DNA of 64,000 nucleotides from Ampullaceana balthica (Eukaryota > Mollusca > Gastropoda > Lymnaeidae). The position numbers were made by a program, and so were the translations under genes. The notes under the pieces are model-generated. The model ran no database searches. It worked only from the letters and a program-made list of their open reading frames with translations, and was not told where the DNA came from. The first letter of the stretch is position 1, and the number at the start of each line of letters is the position of its first letter. Shown in pieces: positions 13,101 to 28,100 of the stretch. The stretch covers positions 1 through 64,000 of the forward strand of contig CALYLW010000976.1 in the NCBI GenBank assembly GCA_944989445.1, in the 5' to 3' direction.

Positions 13101-16100
13101 GCATCTACTTTGACAGCATTCTGTAGCATCTACTTTGACAGCATTCTGTAGCATCTATTTTGACAGCATTCTGTAGCATCTATTTTGACAGCATTCTGTA
13201 GCATCTACTTTGACAGCATTCTGTAGCATCTACTTTGACAGCATTCTGTAGCATCTACTTTGACAGCATTCTTTAGCATCTATTTTGACAGCATTCTGTA
13301 GCATCCACAAGTATGTCATGAAATGGAACACTTTCTAACTATTTGTCAAACCTTGCAATGATCCTTACAACCTTGCAATGATCCTTACAACCTTGCAATG
13401 ATCCTTACAACCTTGCAATGATCCTTACAACCATTCACACCAGCAGGATCTGAGCCTGGGTCGCGGAAGTTGTCTGCCCATACTACTGGACCTGATGGAG
13501 GTGAAGAAACAGCGGACATACCAGTGCCCCCCTGAGCTGCTGTGCGCCTGCCTGGACCTCGTCCACTCACTGTGGAAGGGAATGAGGGAAACACCTATGA
13601 CAGTCCTGAGGACAAAGTGAGCTGACGATTTTCACTCTTTAGTTTGACTGGTGATATGGCAGGGAACTTCTGGCCCCAACCTGTCATAGAATGACATGAT
13701 TCTCTTGTTTACAGTCATTTTAAACTCAAACTATCAGTATTGTAAATAAACCCCTGATAATCTGCACTAAACGAGATCATTTAATAAAATACCAAAAGTG
13801 CGTGTGGTGTAGAATAACTTCTGTTTTCCAGCAATGGAAAGACTGATGTAATAAATGTGCTGTTTAGAAAGTTGGTCAGGGCCATGAAGAAAGTGGCCAT
13901 TGATTTCAGGGAGGGTCGGGTGGGGTAGTTCTACCAGAGATTCTTATAACAGTTTTTTTACTTGAAATACAACCTGGCATGTTTCTTATGTTTTTAACAA
14001 AATAACTTTGGTAAATTAAAAGTTCCCACATTGCTGCCACTATTGATTAGCAGGTTGGGTGCGGTATATCTAGATTAATATCTAGTTTAATATCTAGATT
14101 AATATCTAGTTTAATATCTAGTTTAATATCTAGTTTGATATCTAGTTTGATATCTAGTTTAATATCTAGTTTGATATCTAGTTTAATATCTAGTTTGATA
14201 TCTAGTTTGATATCTGGTTTTATAATTTTTAGTTTAATATCTAGTTTGATATTTAGTTTGATATCTAGTTTGATATCTAGTTTGATATATAGTTTAATAT
14301 ATAGTTTAATATCTAGTTTGATATCTAGTTTTATAATTTTTAGTTTAATATCTAGTTTGATATTTAGTGTGATATCTAGTTTGATATCTAGTTTGATATA
14401 TAGTTTAATATATAGTTTAATATCTAGTTTGATATCTAGTTTAATATCTAGTTTAGTTTAATATCTAGTTTAATATCAATTTTAGTTTAATATCTAGTTT
14501 AATATCAATTTTAGTTTAATATCTAGTTTAATATCAATTTTAGTTTAATATCTAGTTTAATATCAATTTTAGTTTAATATCTAGTTTAATATCAATTTTA
14601 GTTTAATATCTAGTTTAATATCAATTTTAGTTTAATATCTAGTTTAATATCAATTTTAGTTTAATATCTAGTTTAATATCAATTTTAGTTTAATATCTAG
14701 TTTAATATCAATTTTAGTTTAATATCTAGTTTAATATCAATTTTAGTTTAATATCTAGTTTAATATCAATTTTAGTTTAATATCTAGTTTAATATCAATT
14801 TTAGTTTAATATCTAGTTTAATATCAATTTTAGTTTAATATCTAGTTTAATATCAATTTTAGTTTAATATCTAGTTTAATATCAATTTTAGTTTAATATC
14901 TAGTTTAATATCAATTTTAGTTTAATATCTAGTTTAATATCAATTTTAGTTTAATATCTAGTTTAATATCAATTTTAGTTTAATATCTAGTTTAATATCA
15001 ATTTTAGTTTAATATCTAGTTTAATATCAATTTTAGTTTAATATCTAGTTTAATATCAATTTTAGTTTAATATCTAGTTTACCTTATCATCTGAATGGAT
15101 CATGCCATTAAAATTACAGTGGGCCCCACTCTACATGCTTCTTTGTCTCTGGTGCTTATTTTAAAAGTATTAAATCTGTTTTTTTATCCACCTTTGTTTC
15201 ATAGAGTTTTTAATACTCATCTATCTCCATTCATTATTGTTGTAGAGAAAGTTTTTGGCAGAGTGTGTTGGCTCCCCTGATGGTTGACTTACCCCAGGTC
15301 AAGGATGAAGAGGATGACCTGAGTTTGCAGGTAAATATCAGTAAGAGAGGTTACTGTAGCCTAGACACCAGCCAGTCAAACAACCAATTGGCGTAGAGAG
15401 TAGTGCCATGTCTTCAGGACAGTACATTTTGTTGTCTTTTTTTTTACATTAGTATAGTAGAACTAAGATCTGCATCATTCAGGGTTCCCACTCAGTAGGG
15501 AAAACGGGAAGAAGTAGAAAATTCTTAAAATAATTATCCAGGCCTTAAAAGTTGGGAAATAGCGAGAAAAGTTAGAACTAGTCTGGAAAAAAAAATATTC
15601 TTCTTTTTTTTAATTGCTGAAGTAAATGGCTATTTTACTTATATTATTACTAAATTATTTTCAGTTTTCCTTTTATAGTCTAGAAACAGTCTTGAAACTT
15701 CCTTTTCTAGTCTTAATAAGTAATAGTAAAAAAATCTTTTTTTTAAAAAGGACACGCTTTTATTTACAAACATTTACAGACTGAAACGCGCTGATTTCCC
15801 CTGCCCTTTATGTAAACACGGGAATTTACGAGGGCTAGAGTGAAACCAGTGAGCCGTGGAGGTCAACTCTAGCAGAGGACTATACATTCGAAATAGTGAT
15901 AAATAGAGATAAACTAAAAATTGATTAATTTCATTACGGTACATTCGATCGATCTGAAATTTTGATAGGTACATTCGATCGATCTGAAATTTTGATACAA
16001 TACATTGTCATCCAAGATCTATCTGTGGTAAAATTTTGAGATCTCTAGGTCCATCAGAAGTGGTTTAATTTTACGTTTCAAGATTTGAAGGAAGGATGGA

Positions 16101-19100
16101 TACAACATACAAACATTGTAACTTAAATAAAAGCGTGTAAAAATAGTCTTGAATTTTCCTTTTCTTTGATGTGGTAGTGCTGTGTAGTGTTTACATTTTG
16201 GCTCAGTCCATGTACTCTGTTCACCACACTTAAATTATAGAATTTGAGAGATGAGATTTTCTTTAAAATAAACAAAATCTTCACTGAAAGAGTTTAGGGG
16301 CCGTCCATAAAGTACGTCACGCTCCAGAGGGGGGGAGGGGGTGTAAGAAGGTGTGACAGGGGGAGGGGGTGTCCGGCCAAGTGTGACGTCACGCTGTTTT
16401 ATATTAAATTTTGATTATTCTGTTAATAAAAAATAACATTTTTGTTCGAAAGTGTGACGTACTTTAGTCCAAGATGTGTGACAGTTTGTGACGAGGGGGA
16501 GGGGGGGAGTTAAAAATGGTCTAAAATAGCATGACGTACTTTATGGACGGCCCCTTAGTAAATTCTATGAGGGCTTGATAAGCATTTGCTATCATTTGAA
16601 AAATAAATAATTTTAATTTTGAGAACAATTTTAAAACAAAAATTGAATTTTACAAATTGTTTTGAGGTGCAATAAAATGTGAAAGTTTATGGAAAATGAA
16701 TTATGCAAAATAAATCGGTAATGACATTTTTTAAAAAACATTAATGAAAATAAAGAAAATTTAACTTTTGTCAATGGCATTTAAATCCTTAAACTACATC
16801 AAGTTATCTCTGTGTTCTTTCAATAATACATTTAAAGAAATCATAAAACTATATTCTAATTTTTAGTGTCTCCTTGATAGAAAATTTATTTTTATATTGG
16901 ATTTGGATCTTTAAAATTGAATATATTTGAGCTGAATACTTGTGAAACTTTGATGTGTCATATTGTTAAGTATATTGACTTCATTAATCATGTCATTGTT
17001 TAAACTTATTCCCTGTTTTGTGCCATTCTCTTAATAGTATTGACCTAATCATGTAAAAACTAATTCCGTGTGATATGCTACTTTGCTCGCTTCACCAGGC
17101 GCTGAAACTACAGACCAAACTTTGCTCATCATCATTGAGAATTGTAGCTCTAGAAATCTATGCCATGTCTACGTAAGTGATTCTCTAGCTATAATTATTT
17201 ATTTGCTTGAGGAGAGGGTATAAAACACTGAGTTGTGGCTCTAGAAATCTATGCCATGTCTACGTAAGTGATTCTCTAGCTATAATTATTTATCTGCTTG
17301 AGGAGAGGGTATAAAACACTGAGTTGTGGCTCTAGAAATCTATGCCATGTCTACGTAAGTGATTCTCTAGCTATAATTATTTATCTGTTTGAGGAGAGGG
17401 TATAAAACACTGAGTTGTGGTCAAACAAACTGAATGCCTTAACCAATTCTTAAATTTAAATGGTAATAATTCTCAGTCAGTTAAGTTATAACATTTTCAT
17501 TTGAATTTCAAATATGTATGAGGAGTCAAAATTGAAAATGATTTGATTAGCCAGACCTAACAGATACAACCATTTGTTACATGTAATAAAAGCATGTATG
17601 TTTTACACAACCATTAGCTACATAGAATAAAAGCATATAGGTTTTACACAACCACCGTTTTATTATTATTTATTCAAGTCTATACGTCCAAAGCTTCCCC
17701 ATATTGTGTTATCAACTGCTGTTTGTCTATACCTCCAAACCTTCCCCATATTGTGTTATCAACTGTTGTTTGTCTATACGTCCAAACCTTCCCCATATTG
17801 TGTTATCAACTGTTGTTTGTCTATTAGTCCAAACCTTCCCCATGTTGTTTTATCAACTGTTGTTTGTCCCATCCTACAGTTCTAACTTGGAGCCTAACTT
17901 CAAGAAAACTCTCAAGTCCACGTTTAGCGATGGAAGGCTTATTTACTGGTCCAATGTAGGTCAAATTTATTTACTGATTCTATTTTAAATTGAAAGAAAA
18001 AATTCTATAGACACATATCAATTTTAAACAAATTATCAATAGCCACTTTCTTAATGAGACTATTGAGTCCCATATTTGTTATAATTCAGTAAAGTTAAAG
18101 ACTCTTATAATGCTCTCTTTGTTGTTTCTGAATATGTCTTACATTTTCTGTCAATGTGTCGTGTAGGCTGTAAGAGAAAGCCTGATCCAAGCGGGTCAGG
18201 CCAGCAAAGACGTCCAACCTACCAATGAGCAGACGGTGTCAGACCTGCCAGCTCTTAACTTACTGCTGGCCTGGAAGCACTTCCTGGTCACTTGTAGCCA
18301 TTTTAAGGTGGGTGTGTCAGAATCTTCTGGAATCACTTCCTGGTCACATGTAGTCATTTTAATGTGGGTTGGCCAGAACCTTCATTTCAAATGTTGAATC
18401 CTCCTCCTAAGTGTTAAGTCATTCCTGTCACTGATTTGTGGTCAAGAATATTTTTAGGTTTAATGTTTTTCGTATAAACTAACCATATATACTTGTGTAT
18501 AAGTCGAGAGATTTTAGTAGTAAAATTCATTTTATAATGCCATATCAACTTAGCGATGGATCAGTGCTAGTTTCGATAGAATTTTTTACATTGAATGTGG
18601 GGTAATATCGAGTTACTGGTAGAACCAGTGTACTTAGCTTTACGTTGACCCATATACCGGCGACATGCATGCACACAGAGAACAGCAGTATGTTGATGGT
18701 TGACTGAAACCTGATACCAAGCCACATACATCCGTCATAGCTGACTGCTGGCTGGTGACACAACACTAACTGCATGTACCTGCTGCATTCAGTGCAGTCA
18801 ACTAATAGCTTGAGGCTGTGCGTGTACTGTTGATGCAGAGAAGTAAGGGAGGTAACTGTTTGATTGTCCCAGGATCTGTACCTATTAAAATCTCACGAAA
18901 TTATAAAAATCGAAGAGTTAAAATCTCAAGTTTCATAGGTTCATAGCATAATTCATAATTTTCAGTAAAAAAGCTACCCTGGATTTATAAATGAAATCGC
19001 ATAATAGATGAAAATATGGCAATCATTGAATGGTTGGTACACTCAGTATTTTATTATAAACAATAGATGAAAATATGGCAATCATTAGATGGTTGGTACA

Positions 19101-22100
19101 CTCAGTATTTTATTATAATTGTTTAAATAACTGTTTATAAATTTTCTGCCATCATACAAGTTTACATTGATAAAAATTATACAAATTTTTTGTAATGCCA
19201 TTGAATTCCAATTAAAGCTGCCCATTTGTTTTATAACACATTCAATCTTGGCTGTTAAAGTAACAGTCTCATTGTTTATATTCAAGTCATCACAGTATTA
19301 AAAAAATGCCTTGATTTTTGACAACAATTGTTTACCCAACTATCCAGGTGACTGAGATCCAGCCGACGCTGAACCACAAAAATGAGATCCTGTACAACCT
19401 TCAACTTGGGATCCAGGCACAGTTCAAAACTGATGAGCTGACCCCGATGAAGATGAAGCTGGCGTCCATCTCTAGCAGCTTGTACTTCACTATGGTCAAG
19501 TGTTGGGCAAAGTGGGTCACACTTCAAATGTCAATCCTTAAGAAATTAAGAAATTATTACTTTGGATTACTTGTTGTAACATTTATATATGAGCACAAAG
19601 GGCAACTTTGTTATGGCCAAGAAACAGAGAAAAGTTTATTTAATGCTGTTTTATCCTCAGCCTTTCAGCTCCCCACAAAATTATTTGCAATTGAGTCTAA
19701 AAATTAAAAAAATATCAATTTAATTTTATTGGGATTTTTCCTTGTGTTAATCACTCCAATACTGTTGGCTCTACATGAATGTTTTGGTCATTGACAGAGA
19801 TATTTTTGAGTGTGACATTGGCCAGTTGGGACTGCCAGGACCTGGCCAGACTGTCCAGAATCTCATCAAAGTCATCCATGAGGCAGGAAACGGGAACATC
19901 ATACTTCCTTCCGTCCACATTGGTCTGCTGGGAGCTGTCACCACCATAATACAGCAGCACAACCACAAGATAGACAGTAAGTGTAATACACACAACCACA
20001 AGATAGACAGTAAGTGGTGGGGTGGGCACACTTTTATGCAATAGCTTTTCTTTAAATTATTATCTTTTTAGAGTGGGCCTCTAGTTTTACCAAACTACCT
20101 GAGGTTTAAAGTTGAAATGAATGAGGATCCCTGGTACCTAGTTTTAAAGTTAAAATAAATAATTTTTTAATATGTCTTGTCAGTTTAAAAAAAAGTATTT
20201 TAAGCAGACTGAAAATAATGAAAAAAAAAGTAAATGAAGATCTACCATGAATATAATGGAAAATAATCAACAACACCAACTGAAATAGATTATTTTTATA
20301 TCAAGATGTTGTGCTTGTGAATCAAAAAAGTTAACAAAAATACAGCTAAAGGCTTGTTATTAAAATAACTGGCATCATGTTCCAAGCTATTACGTCTTGT
20401 AATTTTCTGATGGTGTTACACAAACTAATTTGTAAGCTGATTTTTGTTCTGTTTGTACTGGCTATAGTAGAAGTCAGCTGGTGGTAAACTTGAATTCAGT
20501 CACCTGGACCGCCCGTCTAAATATAAACACATTTTTTGGTGTGACTCCCTAGATCTCTCAGCACTTATCTCTGAGCTGCTGCCTGTGGTTTGCTCCGTAT
20601 TCCTCACCAGCTCCTGGCAGGTTCCATTACTCTTGGAGACCCTAATCAAACCAAGAGATGAAACTGGAGAATCTGGTAGCACACAGCCATCTGATACATT
20701 TAGTTCCCACATCAAGGTCTGTCATGTTTTTACTAGTCATGTTTTACAATATCAGTAATTATTTGCCCACAGCAAATGTGATGAGGTTTATCCCATGTTA
20801 TTTGCCCACACCATCTATGATGAGGTTTATCCCATGTTATTTGCCCACACCATCTACGATGAGGTTTATCCCATGTTATTTGCCCACACCATCTACGATG
20901 AGGTTTATCCCATGTTATTAGCCCACACCATCTACGATGAGGTTTATCCCATGTTATTTGCCCACACCATCTATGATGAGATTTATCCCATGTTATTTGC
21001 CCACACCATCTATGATGAGGTTTATCCCATGTTATTTGCCCACACCATCTATGATGAGGTTTATCCCATGTTATTTGCCCACACTATCTTTGATGAGGTT
21101 TATCCCATGTTATATACCCACATTATCTATAATGAGGTTTATCCTACTATGTTCTGTACTTATTCGCCCACAGTTTCAGATAGTCTCCTGTTGTCTGATT
21201 GTTGAGATCCTCTACATCAGCTCAGATTTGAACTCAACCCTTGCCATCATACAAGAGCACAGTATTGTCCCCTGCATTTTGACCACTATGGAACTTTTAT
21301 TCAAGGTACATACAATATTATGAAATAGATTATTTCCCTTTAATCTGCAGGTATCTATGCCATGTGTATGAAGTTCTTGAAATGAATTTATTTTATTTGT
21401 TTCTCTATCCTGCAGTTGTGTTGTTGTTTTTAATTTAATTTATTCAAAAATTTGTTTTGAGTGGATGAATTAATTTATTTGTTGTGTGTGATAAATTAAT
21501 TTATTTGTTGTGGTTGATAAATTAATTTATTTGTTGTGTGTGATAAATTAATGTATTTGTTGTGTGTGATAAATTAATTTATTTGTTGTGTGTGGATGAA
21601 TTAATTTATTTGTTGTGTGTGATAAATTAATTTATTTGTTGTGTGTGATAAATTAATTTATTTGTTGTGAGTGATAAATTAATTTATTTGTTGTGTGTGG
21701 ATGAATTAATTTATTTGTTGTGAGTGATAAATTAATTTATTTGTTGTGTGTGGATGAATTAAGATTCTGAGTTGTTCTGCCAAAGTCTACATTCCTGTGG
21801 AAGAGTTCTTAACATCTTGACACAGTTAAAACAATCATTGATGTTTCCTCCCCCAGGCCCGGCAAGGAATATCGTACGTCCACACGTGTCTGCTGCTACT
21901 CATTAAACTAGCCAATACGGAGATGGTGAGTAAAGGAAAATGTGCTGGTATACTTGTACACAAGTTGGTTGACTTATAGTGAATAGCTCTCATCCATGTA
22001 CAATCTACTGTTATACTTGTACACAAGTTGGTTGATTTATAGTGAATAGCTCTCATCCATGTACATCTACTGTTATACTTGTACACAAGTTGGTTGACTT

Positions 22101-25100
22101 ATAGTGAACAGCTCTCATCCATGTACATCTACTGTTATACTTGTACACAAGTTGGTTGATTTATAGTGAATAGCTCTCATCCATGTACATCTACTGTTAT
22201 ACTTGTACACAAGTTGGTTGACTTATAGTGAATAGCTCTCATCAATGTGCAAATAGTTGTAAAGTTAAAGAACTTTATCTCTAAGTCCATCAGGAATAAC
22301 CCCCTCCCTATGTGTAATCTTCTGCTTGACTTACCTTTGTTTCTGATCCACACAGGCCCGTCCTATGTGTAATCTTCTGCTTGCTAACCTTACCTTTGTT
22401 TCTGATCCACACAGGGCTCCAACATGCTGGCCAACAGCAACCTGACTGCACACCTGTGTCTGGTCATGAGTTTCTGCTACTCCAATGAGGACATGTCCCA
22501 GTCCAGGAATATTGCTTCTAAAGTAGGTCATTAGGCTCTGTTTAATAGGACACAAAACAAATGTTTGTGTTACTCTGACAAAAATGTGAGGATAAGTTCC
22601 TCAATAAAACACAGTAAAAACAACTACAGTCGAACCCACTTACCTCGAGCTCGGTTAGCTCGACCGCCCTATTATGTCGACGTTTTTTATTGGAACCGCC
22701 AAATTCTCTCTTTGTCTTAGCATTTTTTTGTCGTTTAATTCGATTTTTTTAAGTCGCCGAAACCTCATAACACGAGCACAAAAAAGGGTCAAATTTGCCA
22801 CTTAATGTTGGTTATCTCGATCCCCATGACCAATCGCCAGCTTTTGAAAATGTTAGATGTGATTTTTTTATAACCAAGTGAAGGCATAAAATTTCTGCCT
22901 CGCTGGTGACGTCACAGCCCGCTTGCTCACAGCGCTGTGTTACTAACTTAAATCGCCAGCTTTTGAAAATGTTCTTATCGATAGGGCTGAACCGATCGGT
23001 TCGGCTACTCGGCATCGGCCGATTTTTTTATACTCTGAGATACTCGGCAATCGGCCGCGTAAGTGATGCCGAGTATTACGTAATTGCTCCAATAGCAAAG
23101 ATGCACGCAGAATCGCATGTCTAAAACATTTAGTTGCGTATGGAATAACAAAATGTACCGTGTGCAGACTTGTTGTCATTGGCAACAATTCATCCTTCAA
23201 CCTCATTTTGACTCTATTTTTTTATAACCAAGGCATACAATTTCTGCCTCGCTGGTGACGTCACAGCCCGCTTGCTCACAGCGCTGTGTTACTGTTACTA
23301 ACTTAAATCGCCAGCTTTTGAAAATGTTCTTATCGATAGGGCTGAACCGATCGGTTCGGCTACTCGGCATCGGTAGATTTTTGTATACTCTGAGATACTC
23401 GGCAATCGGCCGCGTAAGTGATGCCGAGTATTACGTAATTGCTCCAATAGCAAAGATGCACGCAGAATCGCATGTCTAAAAAATTTCTATGGCGTATGGA
23501 ATAACAAAATGTACCGTGTGCAGACTTGTTGTCATTGGCAACCATTCATCCTTCAACCTCATTTTGACTATTACATGTACTGTACTACTGCTTTGTTCTC
23601 ATTGTTTCATTCATAAGAAGTGGCCGTGTGCAAAAGCCATTTAACTATTGGTTATAATTAATTAAAATATTTCAAAGTTGAAGGTTCAAAAGGAGTACCT
23701 AATTTATTTGTGTACGTTTATATAGAGAAGAGTTCGCTTTGTCATGAGTCATATATAGGTCACGATAGACCATTCTAAGTCCATTGTAAGCTGAGGGGAA
23801 CGGACCCAAAGAAGATGATTAGGAAGAGAATGGTTAGGGGACAATTAGGGGATGTGTAGGTTACTTATTTGTGTAGCTTGTAAGGAAAATCAACCAAGTG
23901 GCTTCGTAGGCACAGTATCGCTCAATCTGGGAATCACCGCAAAACGGCGTTATAATTTATATTTAAACTTCAACGGTAATTAAAAACGAACGGTCTTAAC
24001 AACCTTAAGAAAGAGTAAGAGTGAAGAAATAGGGTCCCGATATTCCGATACGATTCTGATTAATCCTCCCATCACTAATTAACGCACAACACGTATATAA
24101 AGAAATTTCAAGCGCATGTTAATATTTTGCCGCCATATTGGTTTTCGTTTTAACTCGATCATCGGTTATCTCGATGCCATTTTGCATACCCCAACGCCGT
24201 CGACTTAAGCGGTTTCGACTGTAATTTAAAAAGCCTCACCACATTTTATTTTAAAATTAATTATCATTTAAAATCAGAATTGTTAAATAACTCATTGTGG
24301 GTCATAGGTCTATTGTATTTATTTCCACCTCTATAGCCTAGCGGGCTATTCTATTTAAATCTATTAAGTACATTTTTTTTAAATTGATGAACTATTTATT
24401 TGAATCTATTAAATACATTTTTTAAAATTGGTGACCTATTTATTTAAATCTATTTAATGCACTTTTAAAAATTGATTACCTATTTATTTCCCACACCCAG
24501 GCATTCAGCAGCCTGCGACCTACTTCAGTCAGCTGGCACACCCTGTACTGTCTCAGCCTTGACCTCTTCTCCATCATGCTCCGTGTCCTGGGCTTCTCCT
24601 TCCTGGATGGTGCTCTCAATGTTGTGGGTGTCCATCAGGACAGAATGCAACAGGTCAGATCTTTTATAAATATTAGTTGGGTATCAACTAAAAAGCCTGT
24701 TAAAAATTTAACATTTGTGTACATATGTAATAATTACATTGTGATTGGTTGTATGTGTACATATGTAATAATTACATTGTGATTGGTTGTATGTGTACAT
24801 ATGTAATAATTACATTGTGATTGGTTGTATGTGTACATATGTAATAATTACATTGTGATTGGTTGTATGTGTACATATGTAATAATTACATTGTGATTGG
24901 TTGTATGTGTACATATGTAATAATTACATTGTGATTGGTTGTATGTGTACATATGTAATAATTACATTGTGATTGGTTGTATGTGTACATATGTAATAAT
25001 TACATTGTGATTGGTTGTATGTGTACATATGTAATAATTACATTGTGATTGGTTGTATGTGTACATATGTAATAATTACATTGTGATTGGTTGTATGTGT

Positions 25101-28100
25101 ACATATGTAATAATTACATTGTGATTGGTTGTATGTGTACATATGTAATAATTACATTGTGATTGGTTGTATGTGTACATATGTAATAATTACATTGTGA
25201 TTGGTTGTATGTGTACATATGTAATAATTACATTGTGATTGGTTGTATGTGTACATATGTAATAATTACATTGTGATTGGTTGTATGTGTCCATATGTAA
25301 TAATTACATTGTGATTGGTTGTATGTGTACATATGTAATAATTACATTGTGATTGGTTGTATGTGTACATATGTAATAATTACAACCAAGGAAATACGGG
25401 AATAGTTACCTGAACTGTATGAAATAGTTTTTCCTTAGTGTAAATAACTACAACAAGAAATCTGTCCTGATGAGTGATAACTCATACACTGTTGTTTTTT
25501 AATGACAGGCGTTACAGGTAGCAAGGGTCAACCTAAGTAAAACAGCACTGCTTGAAGCTGATGCCACCCTGGGGTTCCTTGTACAGCTGTGCAAGTATCA
25601 GAAACAGTGGAGGTTTCATCTTCCTAATGTGCTTGCCAAACTTATGGTATGTACCAAACTTGTGGTATGTACCAAACTTGTGGTATGTACCAAACTTGTG
25701 GTATGTACCAAACTTGTGGTATGTACCAGTCGTGTTCCTCTTGTAAAACAAATTAATTTATTGATTTGAAAGCTACACAATGAATTCAGAATACTTTACG
25801 AGTGAAAGACTTCAATTAAACAAAGTAAGAGGAAATCAGGATAGATAAAACAAAAAGGATGAATGTTACGGCAAGAAGCCTTCTTCAGTGAGTAAACAGC
25901 AAAAACAATGTGAGAATTAATTACAAGAGTGAAGTAAACAAAAATACAAAATTGATTTCTTTTATGTTCCTGTCATGTGTTCCTGTCTTGTGTTCCTGGC
26001 ATGTGTTCCTGTCTTGTGTTCCTGTCATGTGTTCCTGTCATGTGTTCCTGTCATGTCAAAAAAAACACCTTAAATTTGTGAGTGCCCCATTTAAAGTTAA
26101 ATTGTTTTAAAACAAAAATATTTTTTAAAGTTTGGTGAATTTGTGTGTGTGACGGGGCTAGGTAAATTAACGCAGACAGAGTGTGTGACTGTGGTGAAGC
26201 GCAATCTTTTTAATGGCAGCAGTAAATTTAGTGGAAATTTTTTTGTGTTAATCAAAGTTAAAACACAAAATATTCTAGTCAGGAACTGTAAGAACTGGGT
26301 GAAAGAATTGAAATATATGTGAGATACTACAAGTAACTTAGTCTCCGCTTAAGTTTTGCCGATATCGTCACCAATGGCAAGATGAGAGTTGTCGTGTGTT
26401 GTGACTTTTTTCTTGTACATTTCTGTAGGGGTCTTTGATGTGTATGATACAGACACACATAGCACTGATGATTAGACCACGATATTTGCAACACATTTTA
26501 GAAGTGAGTTATTGACTGTTGTGTTCATTCAATTAATTGAACATTGTCACATGTTATGCTGAAATAATTCAACTGACTGGGATAATAATAATAATAATAA
26601 TATTTGTTAAAAGTCAACATGCATTAGTTTCAGTCCATAATTAGAAAATAAAAAATATTGTTTCCTACAAGTAAAGTAGGTCTTTAAAACAAAATGATGA
26701 TAATTTGCTTTTCCTCAGCATAACAAAATACAAGACAGTGTGGCTACATCAGATACCATTCTCCAGCCTCTGTCTTATCTGCAGCACCAGAGTTCACTGG
26801 ACGACGTGGAACAACCAAGTGTACGATTACTGGAGACTCAGCATAGGTAGATAGTAGACATTTGTTCTATGATGGACATATCTGGCAAATGATAGACTTT
26901 CTTCTATGCTGGGCTTATCTGGCAAATCAAAGATTTTGTTCTATGATGGACATATCAGACAAATCATAGACTTAACACTATTCTGGACATAACTGGCAAA
27001 TCATAGATTTTGTTCTATGGCATATCTGGCAAATCATTTTACACAAATAGTTTAAAATTTCTTATTTTAAATTTTAGTTAATCTTTTGTCTCATAATAAG
27101 GAATGCTTTTAAACAAAGATTTATTTTTATTGTTACAAAAAAAACAGTTTGAGCAGTCGAGTTATTTATGGTACTCTGTTCATCAGTCGAGTTATTTATG
27201 GTACTCTGTTCTTCAGTCGAGTTATTTATGGTACTCTGTTCATCAGTCGAGTTATTTATGGTACTCTGTTCATCAGTCCAGTTATTTATGGTACTCTGTT
27301 CATCAGTCCAGTTATTTATGGTACTCTGTTCATCAGTCCAGTTATTTATGGTACTCTGTTCATCAGTCCAGTTATTTATGGTACTCTGTTCATCAGTCCA
27401 GTTATTTATGGTACTCTGTTCATCAGTCCAGTTATTTATGGTACTCTGTTCATCAGTCCAGTTATTTATGGTACTCTGTTCATCAGTCCAGTTATTTATG
27501 GTACTCTGTTCATCAGTCCAGTTATTTATGGTACTCTGTTCATCAGTCCAGTTATTTATGGTACTCTGTTCATCAGTCAAGTTATTTATGGTACTCTGTT
27601 CATCAGTCGAGTTATTTATGGTACTCTGTTCATCAGTCGAAATATTTATGGTACTCTGTTCATCAGTCCAGTTATTTATGGTACTCTGTTCATCAGTCGA
27701 GTTATTTATGGTACTCTGTTCATCAGTCGAGTTATTTATGGTACTCTGTTCATTGTGTGGAGGAAGAATACACTGGTCGCCTCCCCGAATTTTATAAGAG
27801 ATACGTTGATGACGGCATTGGGGTTACTCATATGGAGAGGAGTGAACTTGACACGTTCATCAATTTTGTTGATTCTCTCCACCCCTCCATTAAGTTCACT
27901 CACACAATTTCCGAACTATCGGTACATTTCCTGGACATTACTGTAATTCTCCAGAAACACTGCCTCCTCACTTCGCCTACTTCAAACCTACAGACAGCCA
28001 CTCTTACCTACTCTATCCCTCGTCTCATCCCAAATTCTCTAAGGATTCTATTCCCTTTTCACAACTTCTTCGCCTCCGTAGGCTGTGTAAGTCTAATGAG

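Noticed and set aside
14135..14461. 108-codon ORF (SLISSLI repeats)
   Set aside because: 12-bp repeat read in frame; no independent coding signal.
22906..23545. Repeated short ORFs (about 72-87 codons) in the pogo-like element
   Set aside because: They mark the internal duplication; no full transposase domain is present.
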